DNA from: Lentilactobacillus diolivorans DSM 14421
Lineage (GTDB): Bacteria > Bacillota > Bacilli > Lactobacillales > Lactobacillaceae
DNA length: 64,000 nucleotides
Direction of reading: 5' to 3'
Assembly (NCBI RefSeq): GCF_001434255.1
Contig: NZ_AZEY01000093.1
Location: forward strand, 935 to 64,934
Part shown: piece by piece, positions 9,076-19,241 of the stretch
Layout: the number at the start of each line of letters is the position of its first letter
Numbering within the stretch: the stretch's first letter is position 1
Made by a program: the position numbers and the translations under genes
The notes under the pieces: generated by a model
Databases searched by the model: none
What the model saw: the letters and a program-made list of their open reading frames with translations, nothing else
Told to the model about the DNA's origin: nothing

Positions 9076-9692
9076 TAATTAACCTCCTTTGGCAAGATGA
9101 TATCAAAGGCAAATTGACCCTTACCGCTCATATTGATCGTTTTTGCTCGATAGTTAACGCCTTGTGGTCCATTCATATGAACAATGTCTAGTTTGATAAG
9201 TTTCTTATTTGGTATCAGCTGCACCCACTTAGGTAAATGATAAGCTTTTTTTACGTTGTATAATACAAAGCTGATTGGTACTGGGAATCTTCCCAACGAC
9301 ATTTTAGTTGCGTGAAGTTCAATGTTTCCGTTTGAAAGAACCTTAGGATCAAAAAATAATGAATAATCAACATTCGTTCCCAACAATTTAACGGATCCAT
9401 AAACAATTCCCTGGTCAGCTACCTCAAAATGATACTTGGCTTTCTGGCTGTTGGCTTGAAGCTTATTTAAATAATAATTAGAAAGTTGATTAAGTTGTGC
9501 TTTATTTAATTCCGCTGAAATTGGTGTCGTTCCATTATCGTAGGCCTTGTCAACTGACTGATCAACATTGGATGATAGCCGAATTGCGATTAGTAAGCCA
9601 AGGGTCCCTACTATGATCAGGGTAATTAATGACAAAAATGCCACTTTCCAAGGATTTCGGCTAGGTCGTGATTTTCTTTGAGGCTGATTCAT
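9075..9692 (-). CDS. YpmS family membrane-anchored protein
   Basis: This 205-residue protein has a basic N-terminus (QRKSRPSRNP) and one hydrophobic segment at about 16-38, then an extracytoplasmic domain of the YpmS/DUF2140 type. The pattern IxLHATKMSLGRFPVPISF is typical of the group. The biochemical role is unknown. It lies 4 bp after an SGNH hydrolase gene and overlaps yozE by one base, so these three form one operon. The ypmR-ypmS pairing is also seen in Bacillus. Confidence 0.82.
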   Translation of the reverse strand: MNQPQRKSRPSRNPWKVAFLSLITLIIVGTLGLLIAIRLSSNVDQSVDKAYDNGTTPISAELNKAQLNQLSNYYLNKLQANSQKAKYHFEVADQGIVYGSVKLLGTNVDYSLFFDPKVLSNGNIELHATKMSLGRFPVPISFVLYNVKKAYHLPKWVQLIPNKKLIKLDIVHMNGPQGVNYRAKTINMSGKGQFAFDIILPKEVN

Positions 9693-9696
9693 ATTA

Positions 9697-10605
9697 TTAC
9701 TCCTTTAACCAATTCGTATGTTTTATCATATCGCGATACAACAAGTCTGTCATAATCTGATAACCGGTTTCATTAGGATGGAAGTGATCGGTATTTGAAA
9801 GGTATTCGTTAGGTTCGGCTTTTGAATTGCTTAGTAATCCTTCAATTCCAGCATTAGCTCCCTGATTGTTACCATCATGAATAACGGCTCTCTGCCTTAA
9901 CCGTTTTCTAGCACTTGCGGTTTGATATTGGCCGTCAGACATTTTTTTATCAATTGGGATAAAATACATATTCTTTTGGCGATCAATCACTTGCTGGGTA
10001 ATCCGATTATTGTGAGCGATCGCGGTTCCAATGAACGAGACTTGGGGGAAATAAACATAAACGGGATTGTATATACCAAAAACGAACACTGGCGCGGAAT
10101 GATTCAAGTAACGAATACTTCGAAATAATCGGGATACTCTTTTTTGGTATGTTACACAATAGCTATCAAGATGGTCTTTTAAGCCTTGATTATTTCCCAA
10201 TGAAATATTTGCCTTTAGAAACTGAATTAAGTCATTACCGCCAGTGGTCACCGTGATCATATCTGCCTGACGTAAATTCCGTTTAAGTCGCTTGGAAGTC
10301 ACAACCCGGTGATTAATTTGATTGGTAGTTTCTCCGGAAATACCGAAATTAGCAGTTGTCATTGTTACATTAGATTTTTGATGATTCACCTTTTTACGAA
10401 TTAAATTTACGTAGCCACCTTTACCCTTAGGATCTCCGACGCCTTGGGTAAGGGAATCCCCGACCGCGGTCAACTTGATTGTTTGAGGGCGACTGGTCTT
10501 CTGAAAGTGGTTGTATATAACAAGTATCCCTAAAATGACAATTACAGTTCCGATAAGTCCAATAAAAAACGATCGCAGTCGATGCTTCTTTGTGACTTTT
10601 GCCAA
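9697..10605 (-). CDS. SGNH/GDSL family hydrolase (YpmR-like)
   Basis: This 302-residue protein has one N-terminal membrane segment (about 13-31) and an outside SGNH hydrolase domain. The catalytic Ser is Ser51 in AVGDSLTQGVGD. The block III Asn is in TGGNDLIQ, and the Asp/His pair is in NTDHFHPNETGY. The family includes lipases and esterases that act at the cell surface; the substrate here is not evident. The start codon is TTG, 9 bases after AGGAG. It heads the operon with the YpmS-like gene. Confidence 0.88.
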   Translation of the reverse strand: MAKVTKKHRLRSFFIGLIGTVIVILGILVIYNHFQKTSRPQTIKLTAVGDSLTQGVGDPKGKGGYVNLIRKKVNHQKSNVTMTTANFGISGETTNQINHRVVTSKRLKRNLRQADMITVTTGGNDLIQFLKANISLGNNQGLKDHLDSYCVTYQKRVSRLFRSIRYLNHSAPVFVFGIYNPVYVYFPQVSFIGTAIAHNNRITQQVIDRQKNMYFIPIDKKMSDGQYQTASARKRLRQRAVIHDGNNQGANAGIEGLLSNSKAEPNEYLSNTDHFHPNETGYQIMTDLLYRDMIKHTNWLKE

Positions 10606-10981
10606 TCTTATAACGCTCCTAACAATTTAAAATTCAAGAAAAACAACAATTTGTCCAACGAGAAATCAATCCAAACGACTATTTAATTTAATCGTTTTTC
10701 ACTTCCAAATGATTGTTGGTCAATTAAATTAATATCAATGATGACAATGAATTAAACGTTTATTATACTACGGCGAATCATTTCTTTGAACAACTATTAA
10801 AGAAAAAATGGCTTTTGAATGTTAATTTAAAAAGATCATCGCATCCATGAAAGAAGAGACCAAGACAGAATTGCTCTTGTCCCGGCCTCACTCCTTGGTT
10901 TCAAATATTATAAATCAGAAAATGTGAATCAGCACTAAACGTCACTTGGAGAACATTGATGATTGAATGCTTAATACTAGC
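10606..10981. other. Intergenic region between the SGNH gene and degV
   Basis: This 376-bp AT-rich gap holds the degV terminator (10856-10889) and presumably the promoter of the SGNH-ypmS-yozE operon. I see no conserved small gene or structured RNA. The bases at 10680-10760 contain several short TTAATT/AATTAA palindromes without a clear promoter. Confidence 0.4.
10856..10889 (-). terminator. Terminator-like hairpin after degV
   Basis: On the minus strand GAGGCCGGGACAAGAG pairs imperfectly with CTGTCTTGGTCTC. It matches the recurrent terminator sequence family but has only a short T-rich tail (TTCTTTC). Confidence 0.6.
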
Positions 10982-11830
10982 TTAATCTGGATCACTATAA
11001 TAAATTAACGCGAACGCACCCTCACCCGTATGGGTTGAAATAATGGGAGATGTGATTCGATATAACAACGGCACATCCGGAAAGTCGGTTTTGAGTTTTT
11101 GAACCGTTTCTTTAAGGACGCTTGTCTCAGTTACGTAAGAAATACCAATTTCTTTTAACGCAGGTGTATTTTTCATATCATTAATAATCCCGTTAAAGAA
11201 CTTTCTCAAGGACTTATCACCGCGCCCCTTTGAAACGACTTTTAATTTACCACCGGTTACCTGTAAGCCCAACTTAATGTTTAGGAAATTAGTAATTGCA
11301 CCAGCGATTGGATGAAGCCTGCCACCCTTAACGATATTATCAAGCGTCATCACGCAAAGATACAATCGTGTATTATTGCGAACTTTGGCAATCTTGTCAA
11401 GAATGGTAGCCAAGTCAGCACCCTCTTGCGCTAATTTTGCGGCCTCAAGAACTTGAAAGCCGAGACCACGATCAGTACTTTGACTATCAATAACCGTAAC
11501 GTCACTTTTACTAAGTGTGGCTGCTTGTTCTGCCGCGTGAACTGTTCCACTGATGGCTTCAAGCATATCAATACACAGAACCTGACTACCGTCTTTTCCA
11601 AGTTCGTCAAATGCTTCAACAAACTTACCTACTGGGGGTTGGCTAGTTTTGGGTAGATCCTTGGAAGCCAACATTTTAGGAACAAATTGTTCATTATTAA
11701 TTGTCTCCCGTTCAACATAAACCGTTCCGTCAATCATGACGGTTAAAGGTACAACTGTAATATTATATTGTTTGATTTCATCGTCTGTGAGTTGAACTGA
11801 TGAATCTGTCACAACCTTTACATTTGCCAT
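10982..11830 (-). CDS. DegV family fatty acid-binding protein
   Basis: A DegV/FakB-type protein of about 282 residues. FakB proteins bind a fatty acid and present it to the FakA kinase for phospholipid synthesis. Typical sequence includes VVTDSSVQLTDDEI at the N-terminus, PKTSQPPVGKF at about residue 60 and a C-terminal THTGEGAFALIYY. I use the methionine of MANVKVV as start; a GTG three codons earlier is possible. Monocistronic, with its own terminator. Several paralogues usually exist per genome, so I give no symbol. Confidence 0.9.
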   Translation of the reverse strand: MANVKVVTDSSVQLTDDEIKQYNITVVPLTVMIDGTVYVERETINNEQFVPKMLASKDLPKTSQPPVGKFVEAFDELGKDGSQVLCIDMLEAISGTVHAAEQAATLSKSDVTVIDSQSTDRGLGFQVLEAAKLAQEGADLATILDKIAKVRNNTRLYLCVMTLDNIVKGGRLHPIAGAITNFLNIKLGLQVTGGKLKVVSKGRGDKSLRKFFNGIINDMKNTPALKEIGISYVTETSVLKETVQKLKTDFPDVPLLYRITSPIISTHTGEGAFALIYYSDPD

Positions 11831-11921
11831 GTACGCCACTCGTTTCTTTAATAAATTAATTTGTAAATCAGATCACATTATAACAAACTTGTTGATTGAT
11901 TCGCAAAATTCAGACCATTAG

Positions 11922-12410
11922 CTAAACGGTCTTTTGATAGACTTCAAAAGTATGTGGATATTTATTTTTTTGGTCGACAACGCCTATAATTGATTGAATT
12001 TTTGAAAATTTCCGGTAGTCAATTGTCGGCATCACGGTGTCACCTTTAAAAGTATGGTGAATTTTCGTTCGATACAAACGATCTACTTGATTTCGTAGTT
12101 GAGAAAAAAGATTCGCACCGCCGGTTACAAAATAATTCTTATCCGGATGCTGCTTCACCAGTTGGCATAATTCTTTAACTGAATGAATAACGACAACGCC
12201 GTCCGGAAAATCATCTTTAGACGATAAAACAATATTTTCTCTGCCCGGAAGTGCACGATTATAACTACGGAAGGTTCGTGATCCCGACACGATTGCATGT
12301 CCCATTGTCGTTTGTCGAAAATATTTCATATCTTCCGGCAAATGCCATGGTAGTTTACCTGATGATCCAATCACGCCGTTTTCATCTTCGGCCCAAATAA
12401 AAGAAATCAC
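11922..12410 (-). CDS. folA: Dihydrofolate reductase
   Basis: A 162-residue DHFR that makes tetrahydrofolate with NADPH. The N-terminus MISFIWAEDENGVIG and the catalytic acidic residue Asp27 in PWHLPEDMKYF are canonical, and VTGGANLF is the NADPH-binding glycine turn. The start is GTG with GAGGAGG upstream. It lies 16 bp after thyA, the classical pairing, since thymidylate synthase oxidises the folate that this enzyme re-reduces. Confidence 0.97.
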   Translation of the reverse strand: MISFIWAEDENGVIGSSGKLPWHLPEDMKYFRQTTMGHAIVSGSRTFRSYNRALPGRENIVLSSKDDFPDGVVVIHSVKELCQLVKQHPDKNYFVTGGANLFSQLRNQVDRLYRTKIHHTFKGDTVMPTIDYRKFSKIQSIIGVVDQKNKYPHTFEVYQKTV

Positions 12411-12426
12411 TGTTTACCCTCCTCTT

Positions 12427-13377
12427 TTAAACAGCAACCGGTGCTTTGATCGCTGGATATGGATCATAGTTCTTTACTTTAATATCAGTCATATCGAAAT
12501 CAGATAACTGTTTCTTATCTGGATTTAACCACAGCTGTGGAGCCGGCCGCGGTGTCCGAGAAAGTTGTTCTTTGACCTGATCAATATGATTAGAGTAGAT
12601 GTGGGCGTCTCCCAAAGTGTGGACAAAATCACCTACTTGAAGGCCACATTCCCTGGCAACTAAAGAAGTTAGTAACGCGTAACTTGCAATGTTGAACGGG
12701 ACACCTAAAAAAATATCGCCTGAACGCTGATATAGTTGACAACTTAATTTACCGTCGGCAACGTAGAATTGAAACATTGTGTGACAGGGTGGTAGTGCCA
12801 TTGAAGGGATGTCCTCGGGATTCCAAGCTGAAACGATGAGTCTTCGAGAGTCCGGATGAGTTTTAATCATTTCAATGACGTTCTTGATTTGATCAATGGT
12901 GTCACCCGTTGATGTTTTCCAAGCTCGCCATTGACTGCCATAAACAAGCCCAAGATCACCATAGATTTTGGCAAAAGCATCATCTTCCAGAACGCGTTGA
13001 CAGAATAGCCGTTTTTGAGTTTGGTAAATATCGTTGAAATCTGGATCTGTTTGCGCACGATGCGAAAAATTGGTCATATTTGGCCCATGATAGTCAGCCG
13101 AATTAACGAATTTTTCAAAAGCCCATTCATCCCAAATATGATTTTTATGTTTGAGCAGGAATTGAATATTGGTATCTCCTCGTAAAAACCATAGTAATTC
13201 ACTCTTAATTAAACCGAAAGGCACTTTCTTCGTGGTTAGTAACGGGAACCCTTTTGATAAATCAAACCTCATTTGGTAACCAAAAGTACTTAATGTCCCA
13301 GTGTGTGTCCGGTCAGCTTTATGATGGCCATTCTTTAAAACAAACTTTTCCAAATTTAAGTAGGCGTCTTCTAACAT
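12427..13377 (-). CDS. thyA: Thymidylate synthase
   Basis: A 316-residue ThyA that methylates dUMP to dTMP using methylene-tetrahydrofolate. The catalytic Cys is in [12 protein letters not shown] at residue 198, the length and Cys number of the L. casei enzyme. That type carries an extra ~50-residue small-domain insertion, visible here at about 85-145. Other conserved blocks are [10 protein letters not shown] and GDAHIYSNH. The start has AAGGAG upstream; an 18-codon upstream extension is a read-through of the leader. It forms an operon with folA. Confidence 0.97.
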   Translation of the reverse strand: MLEDAYLNLEKFVLKNGHHKADRTHTGTLSTFGYQMRFDLSKGFPLLTTKKVPFGLIKSELLWFLRGDTNIQFLLKHKNHIWDEWAFEKFVNSADYHGPNMTNFSHRAQTDPDFNDIYQTQKRLFCQRVLEDDAFAKIYGDLGLVYGSQWRAWKTSTGDTIDQIKNVIEMIKTHPDSRRLIVSAWNPEDIPSMALPPCHTMFQFYVADGKLSCQLYQRSGDIFLGVPFNIASYALLTSLVARECGLQVGDFVHTLGDAHIYSNHIDQVKEQLSRTPRPAPQLWLNPDKKQLSDFDMTDIKVKNYDPYPAIKAPVAV

Positions 13378-13400
13378 GACAATTCTCCTTTTAATGACAA

Positions 13401-15314
13401 TTATTCCGCATAATCGCTCAGATATTCCCAACGTTTCATTTTTTTATCAATTTGATGATCTAATTGGTCCTTTTGCTCTTGAAGATCAGCCAGTTTGTCA
13501 TAGTCACTACCATTCGATTGCATTTGTTGGCTGATTGTTGACTTCTGATCCTCTAACTTATCAATGTCGTCTTCGATGTGATCATACTCTAATTGTTCAG
13601 CATAAGTGAGCTTTTTCTTCTTTTGATCTGAGGTTGTTTCCGACTTGGACTGATTTTGTTTTTGAGTGCTCTGCCTAGCGTGATTAGTATCAGTGGTTTG
13701 TTCCTTTTTCGCTTGCTCTTTTGTGGCAGCCCAATAATCGGTAAATCGACCCCGATGAGTTTCAATCACCCCGTTGCCTTTAAAAATGAGGAGCCGATCA
13801 GCTACTTTATCCAAAAAGTATCGATCATGAGAAACGGTGATTACAGTGCCTTGGAATTTAGAAATATAGTCTTCCAGAACCGTTAATGTTGCAATATCAA
13901 GGTCGTTGGTGGGCTCATCCAACAATAAAACATTTGGTTGTTGCATCAATAATTTTAATAAGTAAAGTCGGCGTTTTTCACCACCGGAAAGTTTACGAAT
14001 TAATGTTCCGTGCATAAATCTAGGAAACAGGAATTGTTCGAGAAGATCAGCGACACTGATTTTTTGCCCATTTTTGTCAGTAACTTGTTGCCCAATTTCA
14101 CTCAGATAACTAATGATTCGTTTATCTTCTGGGATTGGTTCAGTTAATTGGGTATAGTAAGCCATTTTGACGGTTTCGCCAATCTTGATAATCCCGGAAT
14201 CCAAGTGTCTACGGCCAGCAATCACGTTTAGCAAACTGGTTTTACCAGCCCCATTTTCACCGCTGATTCCGATCCGTTCATTTGGTTGGACTAGGATATT
14301 GAAGTTCTTCAAAATAGTTTTGCCGGCGATTGCCAAATTAGCATCCTTCATGGTTAGAACTTCCTTACCCAGACGAGTCTGCCCCAGTGAAATATCAACA
14401 TCCTGATCCATTTGAAGCGTGTTAACATTTTTCTTTAGTTCATCAAATCGATTAATTCGAGCTTGTTGTTTCGTCGAACGAGCCTTGGCCCCGGCTTTCA
14501 TCCAAGCTAACTCAGATTTGTATAATTGTTGTGTTTTGTGCTGGGCATCAACTTCTCCCTGAACCCGGGTTGCCTTTTTTGCGACGTAATCTTGATAATT
14601 TCCATCATATTGATAAAGTTTTCCAAATGATAGTTCCCAAATCTTATTGGCAACCTGATCCAAAAAATAACGATCATGAGTCACAACAATTAGTGATCCC
14701 TTATAACCAGCCAAATAATTTTCCAACCAGTCAATCGAGTCAAAGTCCAAATGATTGGTCGGCTCATCCAGGAGAAGTAGATTGGGCGATTGAATTAAGA
14801 CCTGTGCCAAGCCGACCCGGCGTCTTTGACCACCCGAAAGGTCGGCAATCTTTTGATTGTAGTCATCAATCTTGACCTGGGTTAAAATTGTTTTGACATC
14901 ATTTTGCGCATTCCAAGCATCTTCTTCGTTCATTCGCGCCTCGGCCTTAGTATATCTTTTAAGCGCCTGGGCATCTTCTGGGTGATCAGAGTATGCTTTG
15001 AGTGCCGCTTCATAATTTCGAATGATTTGGTAAACCTGTTGGGAACCTGAAAAAACGGCGTCCATGATCGACAGATTTTCGTCTAGTTCTGGATCTTGGG
15101 TTAAATAGCCGATTGTATAAGATTTTGACGTAATAATGTTACCAGTAGAGTCATGATCTAAACCAGAAATGGCGTTTAGGAGCGATGTTTTTCCAGTTCC
15201 GTTTGTCCCAATTAACCCAATTCGGTCGTGTTCATTTATCATAAAATCAAGGTGATCAAAGAGCGTCTTTTCGCCGTACGTCTTTGTTAGTCCTTCTACT
15301 CGCATAGTCTCCAT
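13401..15314 (-). CDS. ABC-F family ATPase (ribosome-associated)
   Basis: Two ABC domains in one 637-residue chain with no membrane segments, typical of ABC-F translation factors. Domain 1 has [22 protein letters not shown] and [11 protein letters not shown]. Domain 2 has [22 protein letters not shown] and [11 protein letters not shown]. The linker has the Arg/Lys-rich [12 protein letters not shown], and the C-terminus is a charged coiled coil as in Uup/YfmR. I begin at METMRVEG; an ATG six codons earlier overlaps the cca stop as ATGA and could be used through coupling. Members act on stalled or slow ribosomes. A role in antibiotic resistance is not indicated. Confidence 0.92.
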   Translation of the reverse strand: METMRVEGLTKTYGEKTLFDHLDFMINEHDRIGLIGTNGTGKTSLLNAISGLDHDSTGNIITSKSYTIGYLTQDPELDENLSIMDAVFSGSQQVYQIIRNYEAALKAYSDHPEDAQALKRYTKAEARMNEEDAWNAQNDVKTILTQVKIDDYNQKIADLSGGQRRRVGLAQVLIQSPNLLLLDEPTNHLDFDSIDWLENYLAGYKGSLIVVTHDRYFLDQVANKIWELSFGKLYQYDGNYQDYVAKKATRVQGEVDAQHKTQQLYKSELAWMKAGAKARSTKQQARINRFDELKKNVNTLQMDQDVDISLGQTRLGKEVLTMKDANLAIAGKTILKNFNILVQPNERIGISGENGAGKTSLLNVIAGRRHLDSGIIKIGETVKMAYYTQLTEPIPEDKRIISYLSEIGQQVTDKNGQKISVADLLEQFLFPRFMHGTLIRKLSGGEKRRLYLLKLLMQQPNVLLLDEPTNDLDIATLTVLEDYISKFQGTVITVSHDRYFLDKVADRLLIFKGNGVIETHRGRFTDYWAATKEQAKKEQTTDTNHARQSTQKQNQSKSETTSDQKKKKLTYAEQLEYDHIEDDIDKLEDQKSTISQQMQSNGSDYDKLADLQEQKDQLDHQIDKKMKRWEYLSDYAE

Positions 15315-15328
15315 TAATTTACCAGTCC

Positions 15329-16540
15329 TCATTTAATAAAATTCAAGGTTGCTTTAATCAGTTCTTGAGGGGTATTTCCAATTTGATTGGAAACGACTGC
15401 CCGCTCTAAGTAATTTAGCGTTTGACCAACTGTTGGTCCCGGTTTGAGAATGCCGCGCTTAATTAAATCGCCACCAGTTATTTTAAGCTGTTTTTTATTT
15501 GTGATAGTAAGATTATCATATTTTTGCAATAATTCCTGGCTTTCAGTATGATTTGGTTTGCCGAGAATTGTTATTGCATTGACCACATTTTGTCTGCCGG
15601 CCTGATACAACAACCAATTATCTACTCGATTAGCGGCAATCCTGAATCGGAGATCAGTAGTTAGTATAACATCATTGATTATTTTGTTGGCAGTCTTCCA
15701 TCGTTTGAGAAAGTGGGTAATCTGCTGACGTGAGAAACCAAATTGATAACAGATTAATGACCAAACTTGAGTTTCATTGACTAGATCAAACTTCGTGTCA
15801 ACAATTTGTTGCAGTTCTTTAAAGTGATCACCAAATACCGGTACATGTTGGTAAAGCTTGGTCTGCAACATGATGTTCAATCCGTTTTCAGCATCCACGC
15901 CCAACATCATTTTGACAAATTCAGTATGGCTTCGCTCAACAGCAATCTTTTCAAGCAACTGGCTGTGTCTGGCGATGCCGGCTAATGTGGCCTGTTCAAT
16001 TTTAAAATCAAGCTGACTGGCAAAACGAACCGCCCGCATCATCCTCAATGCATCTTCATTAAAGCGTTCATTAGGGTCCCCTACGGCCCGAATAATATGC
16101 TGCTTCATGTCAGCTAAACCGCCAAAAAGATCGGTTACTTCGCCACTTTCACTGAGTGCGAGCGCATTAATGGTAAAGTCGCGACGCTTTAAGTCCTCCT
16201 TTAAAGAACGGACAAAAAAGACTTTGTCGGGTCGACGGTAATCCTGATAACCGGATTCTGTTCGAAAAGTTGTGACCTCGTAGCCATTACCGTGATCGAG
16301 AATCATAACCGTTCCATGTTCAATTCCAGTATCCACTGTTCTTCTGAAAAGAGATTTGACTTCACTGGGGTAAGCACTCGTTGCAATATCAACATCATGA
16401 ATGGGTCGATGCAAAATAGTGTCTCGCACCGAACCGCCGACAAAATAAGCTTCATACCCCGCTCTCTCAATTTTTCGGAGAATTGGTAAAGCCTCTTTAA
16501 ATTCATTGGGAATCTTTAATATTCGCACAATCATCGCCAT
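15329..16540 (-). CDS. cca: CCA tRNA nucleotidyltransferase
   Basis: A class II CCA-adding enzyme of about 403 residues that builds or repairs the 3' CCA of tRNAs. The nucleotidyltransferase head shows VGGSVRDTILHRP and the metal-binding DVDIATSA. Then come the RRDFTINALAL and RFNEDALRMMRAVRFA blocks that define template-independent nucleotide selection. The start is uncertain among GTG 16558, ATG 16540 and ATG 16534. It overlaps or abuts the ABC-F gene and probably shares its transcript. Confidence 0.95.
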   Translation of the reverse strand: MAMIVRILKIPNEFKEALPILRKIERAGYEAYFVGGSVRDTILHRPIHDVDIATSAYPSEVKSLFRRTVDTGIEHGTVMILDHGNGYEVTTFRTESGYQDYRRPDKVFFVRSLKEDLKRRDFTINALALSESGEVTDLFGGLADMKQHIIRAVGDPNERFNEDALRMMRAVRFASQLDFKIEQATLAGIARHSQLLEKIAVERSHTEFVKMMLGVDAENGLNIMLQTKLYQHVPVFGDHFKELQQIVDTKFDLVNETQVWSLICYQFGFSRQQITHFLKRWKTANKIINDVILTTDLRFRIAANRVDNWLLYQAGRQNVVNAITILGKPNHTESQELLQKYDNLTITNKKQLKITGGDLIKRGILKPGPTVGQTLNYLERAVVSNQIGNTPQELIKATLNFIK

Positions 16541-16607
16541 CCAATTATTTATTCTCACTCCATAATTCTAACAGAATTAGTGATCATTAAAAAGAATGGC
16601 GAAAAGA

Positions 16608-16637
16608 TTGCAACATTGGAAGTACAATTGTTATAGT
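16608..16637 (+). promoter_or_regulatory. Candidate promoter for the first yitT-like gene
   Basis: TTGCAA (16608-16613) and TATAGT (16632-16637) are 18 bp apart, and a TG one base before the -10 gives an extended -10. The start codon follows about 30 bp downstream. Confidence 0.55.
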
Positions 16638-16668
16638 TAGTCGTTCTAAAAAATTGGGAGGTTTTGAA

Positions 16669-17562
16669 ATGGCCAAAAATCAAAGTCGTTTTCAACTTGG
16701 CATTTCCGTTGTTGACTTATTAGTCATTGCGTTAGGTGCTGCAATTTATTCATTTGGAATTGTCTTTTTTAATATTTATAACCATCTGGCGGATGGTGGT
16801 GTTACTGGGATCACTCTAATTTTAAGGGCGGTTTTTCACATTGATCCTGCTTATTCAACAATTTTGGTAAATATTCCATTATTTGCAATCGGCTATCGAT
16901 TCTTAGGCAAAAAAGATATGATCTACACGCCTTATGGCACAATTGTCCTTTCAATTTTTCTATGGATTTGGCAACGGGTACCAATTGTAATTAATATTCA
17001 GCACGATTTATTACTTGCGGCAATCGGTGCCGGCCTGTTTGGCGGCTTCGGCTGTGGGATTGTTTACCGCTTTGGCGGGACAACGGGCGGAGTTGACATC
17101 GTTGCTCGACTCTTTGAACGGTTTAAAGGTGTTCAGATGGGGCAAACATTATTAACAATGGACGTTATTGTTTTGCTGTCGTCACTGATCTATTTAGATG
17201 TTCGGCAAATGGCCTATACGTTAATTTATGTTTGGATCTTCTCACTATTAGTTAATTTTACCCAGCAAGGTGCCTATACGGCTCGTGGCATTTTGATTAT
17301 CAGCGATCAGTCGCAGACCATTTCTGAAGCGATTCAGGAACAATTAAGTCGTGGCGTGACGTTCATCAATGCCGAGGGTGGTTATTCCCATGAATCCAAG
17401 CAAATTGTTTACTGCGTTGTTTCTCCCAGCGAGTTGCATTCGCTAAAACAATTGGTTGAAAAAATTGATAAAGCGGCTTTTATTTCGATTTTAGACGTAA
17501 ATGAAGCAATTGGTGAGGGATTCTCTTACAAACGGCCGAAAAAGTTTAAGCTGTTAAAGTAA
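16669..17562 (+). CDS. YitT family membrane protein (DUF2179)
   Basis: This 297-residue protein has about five to six hydrophobic segments in its first 200 residues, including LVIALGAAIYSFGIVFF and AIGAGLFGGFGCGIVYRFGG. A cytoplasmic C-terminal DUF2179 domain follows (ITFINAEGGYSHESKQIVY region). The TTGGVDI motif is typical. GGGAGG precedes the chosen ATG; a TTG five codons earlier lies within that Shine-Dalgarno and is rejected. It is one of the few plus-strand genes, monocistronic, with a strong terminator. Transport function is unproven. A paralogue lies at 60778-61653. Confidence 0.88.
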   Translation: MAKNQSRFQLGISVVDLLVIALGAAIYSFGIVFFNIYNHLADGGVTGITLILRAVFHIDPAYSTILVNIPLFAIGYRFLGKKDMIYTPYGTIVLSIFLWIWQRVPIVINIQHDLLLAAIGAGLFGGFGCGIVYRFGGTTGGVDIVARLFERFKGVQMGQTLLTMDVIVLLSSLIYLDVRQMAYTLIYVWIFSLLVNFTQQGAYTARGILIISDQSQTISEAIQEQLSRGVTFINAEGGYSHESKQIVYCVVSPSELHSLKQLVEKIDKAAFISILDVNEAIGEGFSYKRPKKFKLLK

Positions 17563-17617
17563 AATTTTGTCAAACTATCAATAGTCAAAAATTCGTAACC
17601 TAGTTAAATATCGAAAA

Positions 17618-17659
17618 AACACGGGATTGGACAAAATCACTTTTGTCCAATCCCGTGTT
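17618..17659. terminator. Strong terminator after the first yitT-like gene
   Basis: A perfect 19-bp stem, AACACGGGATTGGACAAAA against its complement, closes on a TCAC loop. The core GGACAAAA/TTTTGTCC is shared with other terminators in this window. A short A-run on the left favours use on the minus strand as well. Confidence 0.85.
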
Positions 17660-17689
17660 GTGTAATCACGATTATTATCAAGCAAAGGT

Positions 17690-17792
17690 GTGAGACATCA
17701 AAAGGCGATTTCCTGCCATGCAACTGAATTATCCTACTATTCCATCTGAAGCATATCCGGATAATCCAAATTAACCGCCTTTTGTCTCACTC
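17690..17792 (-). repeat. Dispersed palindromic repeat, copy C
   Basis: About 103 bp with outer arms GTGAGACATCAAAAGGCG and CGCCTTTTGTCTCAC. Its reverse complement lines up with copy D over its whole length: TTTGGATTATCCGGATATGC here against ATTGGATTATCCGAATATGC there. The linker GTAATCACGATTATTATCAAG connects it to the terminator at 17618-17659, so the composite is inverted relative to copy D. Confidence 0.78.
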
Positions 17793-17917
17793 TGGTGTTC
17801 TGTATTGATAACGACTCAGAAGCCCAAATATTCGCTAATAATCTTCATTGGTTTAAATACCTGATTTTTTTGATTAAATCAATATCTTTTGTTCTAATAA
17901 ACAAAAGCAGGCGTGTC

Positions 17918-19174
17918 TTATAGATCCTCTTCGTATAATGAAGCCATTTCCATATCTCCAGGGACTAAAGCGAGGTACTTTTTTAAGTAATCCCGTTCTT
18001 GATCGACCTCTCCTGTTTGGCGATAAAATAAAGCAGCATGTTTTAGAAAATCAGGATTGTCAGCTAATTCATGATTGGCGATTTCATAATTTTCGGCGGC
18101 TTTTTTAACGTTCCCTGTTGCCTGGTACGACAAGGCCAGGTTATAGGCTAGATGAGCATCAAAGACATGATCGGCCAAAATGGGCTCTAATAGCTTTAAA
18201 TTGTCGCTGTGACGCTGATGGGAGACATACCAATCAGATAGTAATGTTAGTATCTCCATGTCGTCAGGAGCGATTTCTTGGCCTTTTTTGAGATAGTGCA
18301 ACGACAATTCATCCTCTCCCGCCATTAACGCGATTTGACCAGCTTTTTGCCAAATTTTTTCATTGAATTGATCAATTGAAATTCCTTCTTGAATTACCTT
18401 CAAGGCTTCATCAACTCGTTTTTGGTTAACCAGTGAATCTGCCAGATATGGATATAAAGAACTATATTGGGGATCACTATCACGTAAATCTTCAAAGGTT
18501 TCAATTGCTTTTTGATAATTTTTTAAACTAAAGTAAGTAAACGCTAATTCAAATTTCACATCACTGTTCATGTGCACGGGCTTAATCTGTTCCAAGTAAC
18601 CTAGTGCCTGTTCAAACTTACCGATTTCTGCGTAAGAGACACCCAACCGTTCAACCAAGTTAACCGAGGACATTTCCAGTGTTCCGGATTTAATCAAATC
18701 CAGATAGTTATTAATTGCTTTTCGATAATGGCGCGTTGTGAAATAGAATTCCGCAATTGCAAATTCAATAACCGGTTCGTCAGGTGCCAAATTTTGAGCT
18801 TCTAAGAGCTTTTGTTCACTAATTTCAAATAGACCCTGTGTCTGGTATAAATCGGCTGCAACCATCAAAGAACGGACATATTCAGGTGATTGTTGAGAAA
18901 CTTGGGATAGATAGTTAAGTGCTTGATCATCTTTGTCAGCATCAATGGCCAATTCTGCTAAATTTATTTTTAGGCCATCATCGTTTGGGTATTTTTTGGA
19001 TAATTGTTGATAGATTGTTTCTGAATAACTAGAAAATCCGAGCGAATATAATTCTTCGGCTAATGAATACAATAAATCATCAGAATCGTTATTTAGTGCC
19101 TGTTTAAATGATTTTTTAAAAGCATCTAATTGGCCGCCTTCAAGTTCGTCCAATGCGGTTTGTGAATAACTCAT
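17918..19174 (-). CDS. Tetratricopeptide repeat protein
   Basis: A cytoplasmic protein of 418 residues made almost entirely of 34-residue TPR-like helical hairpins (for example ALNYLSQVSQQSPEYVRSL and AIETFEDLRDSDPQYSSL). It has no catalytic motif. Such proteins in lactobacilli sit beside hup or aroA-cluster genes and serve as protein-interaction scaffolds; no partner can be named. An open frame runs 69 codons further upstream through the hup gene, but the ATG of MSYSQTAL with GGAGGA just upstream is the real start. Confidence 0.88.
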   Translation of the reverse strand: MSYSQTALDELEGGQLDAFKKSFKQALNNDSDDLLYSLAEELYSLGFSSYSETIYQQLSKKYPNDDGLKINLAELAIDADKDDQALNYLSQVSQQSPEYVRSLMVAADLYQTQGLFEISEQKLLEAQNLAPDEPVIEFAIAEFYFTTRHYRKAINNYLDLIKSGTLEMSSVNLVERLGVSYAEIGKFEQALGYLEQIKPVHMNSDVKFELAFTYFSLKNYQKAIETFEDLRDSDPQYSSLYPYLADSLVNQKRVDEALKVIQEGISIDQFNEKIWQKAGQIALMAGEDELSLHYLKKGQEIAPDDMEILTLLSDWYVSHQRHSDNLKLLEPILADHVFDAHLAYNLALSYQATGNVKKAAENYEIANHELADNPDFLKHAALFYRQTGEVDQERDYLKKYLALVPGDMEMASLYEEDL

Positions 19175-19195
19175 ATCATTTCCTCCAGAGTATAT

Positions 19196-19230
19196 AAAAA
19201 AGCCAGCCCGACAAATGCCGTTCTGGCTTA
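19196..19230 (-). terminator. Intrinsic terminator after hup
   Basis: On the minus strand AAGCCAG pairs with CTGGCTT and is followed by TTTTATA. It separates hup from the TPR gene. Confidence 0.8.
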
Positions 19231-19241
19231 ACAGATGAATA

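Larger units (their letters stand above)
17563..17917. other. Intergenic region between convergent yitT-like and TPR genes
   Basis: This 355-bp gap contains a perfect terminator hairpin and inverted repeat copy C, both listed separately. A weak CTTTTGTT/AACAAAAG hairpin at 17886-17907 may end the TPR transcript. I see no gene. Confidence 0.5.

Noticed and set aside
14531-14875. 114-residue plus-strand frame inside the ABC-F gene
   Set aside because: Shadow of the minus-strand gene; Pro/Ser-rich without known motifs.
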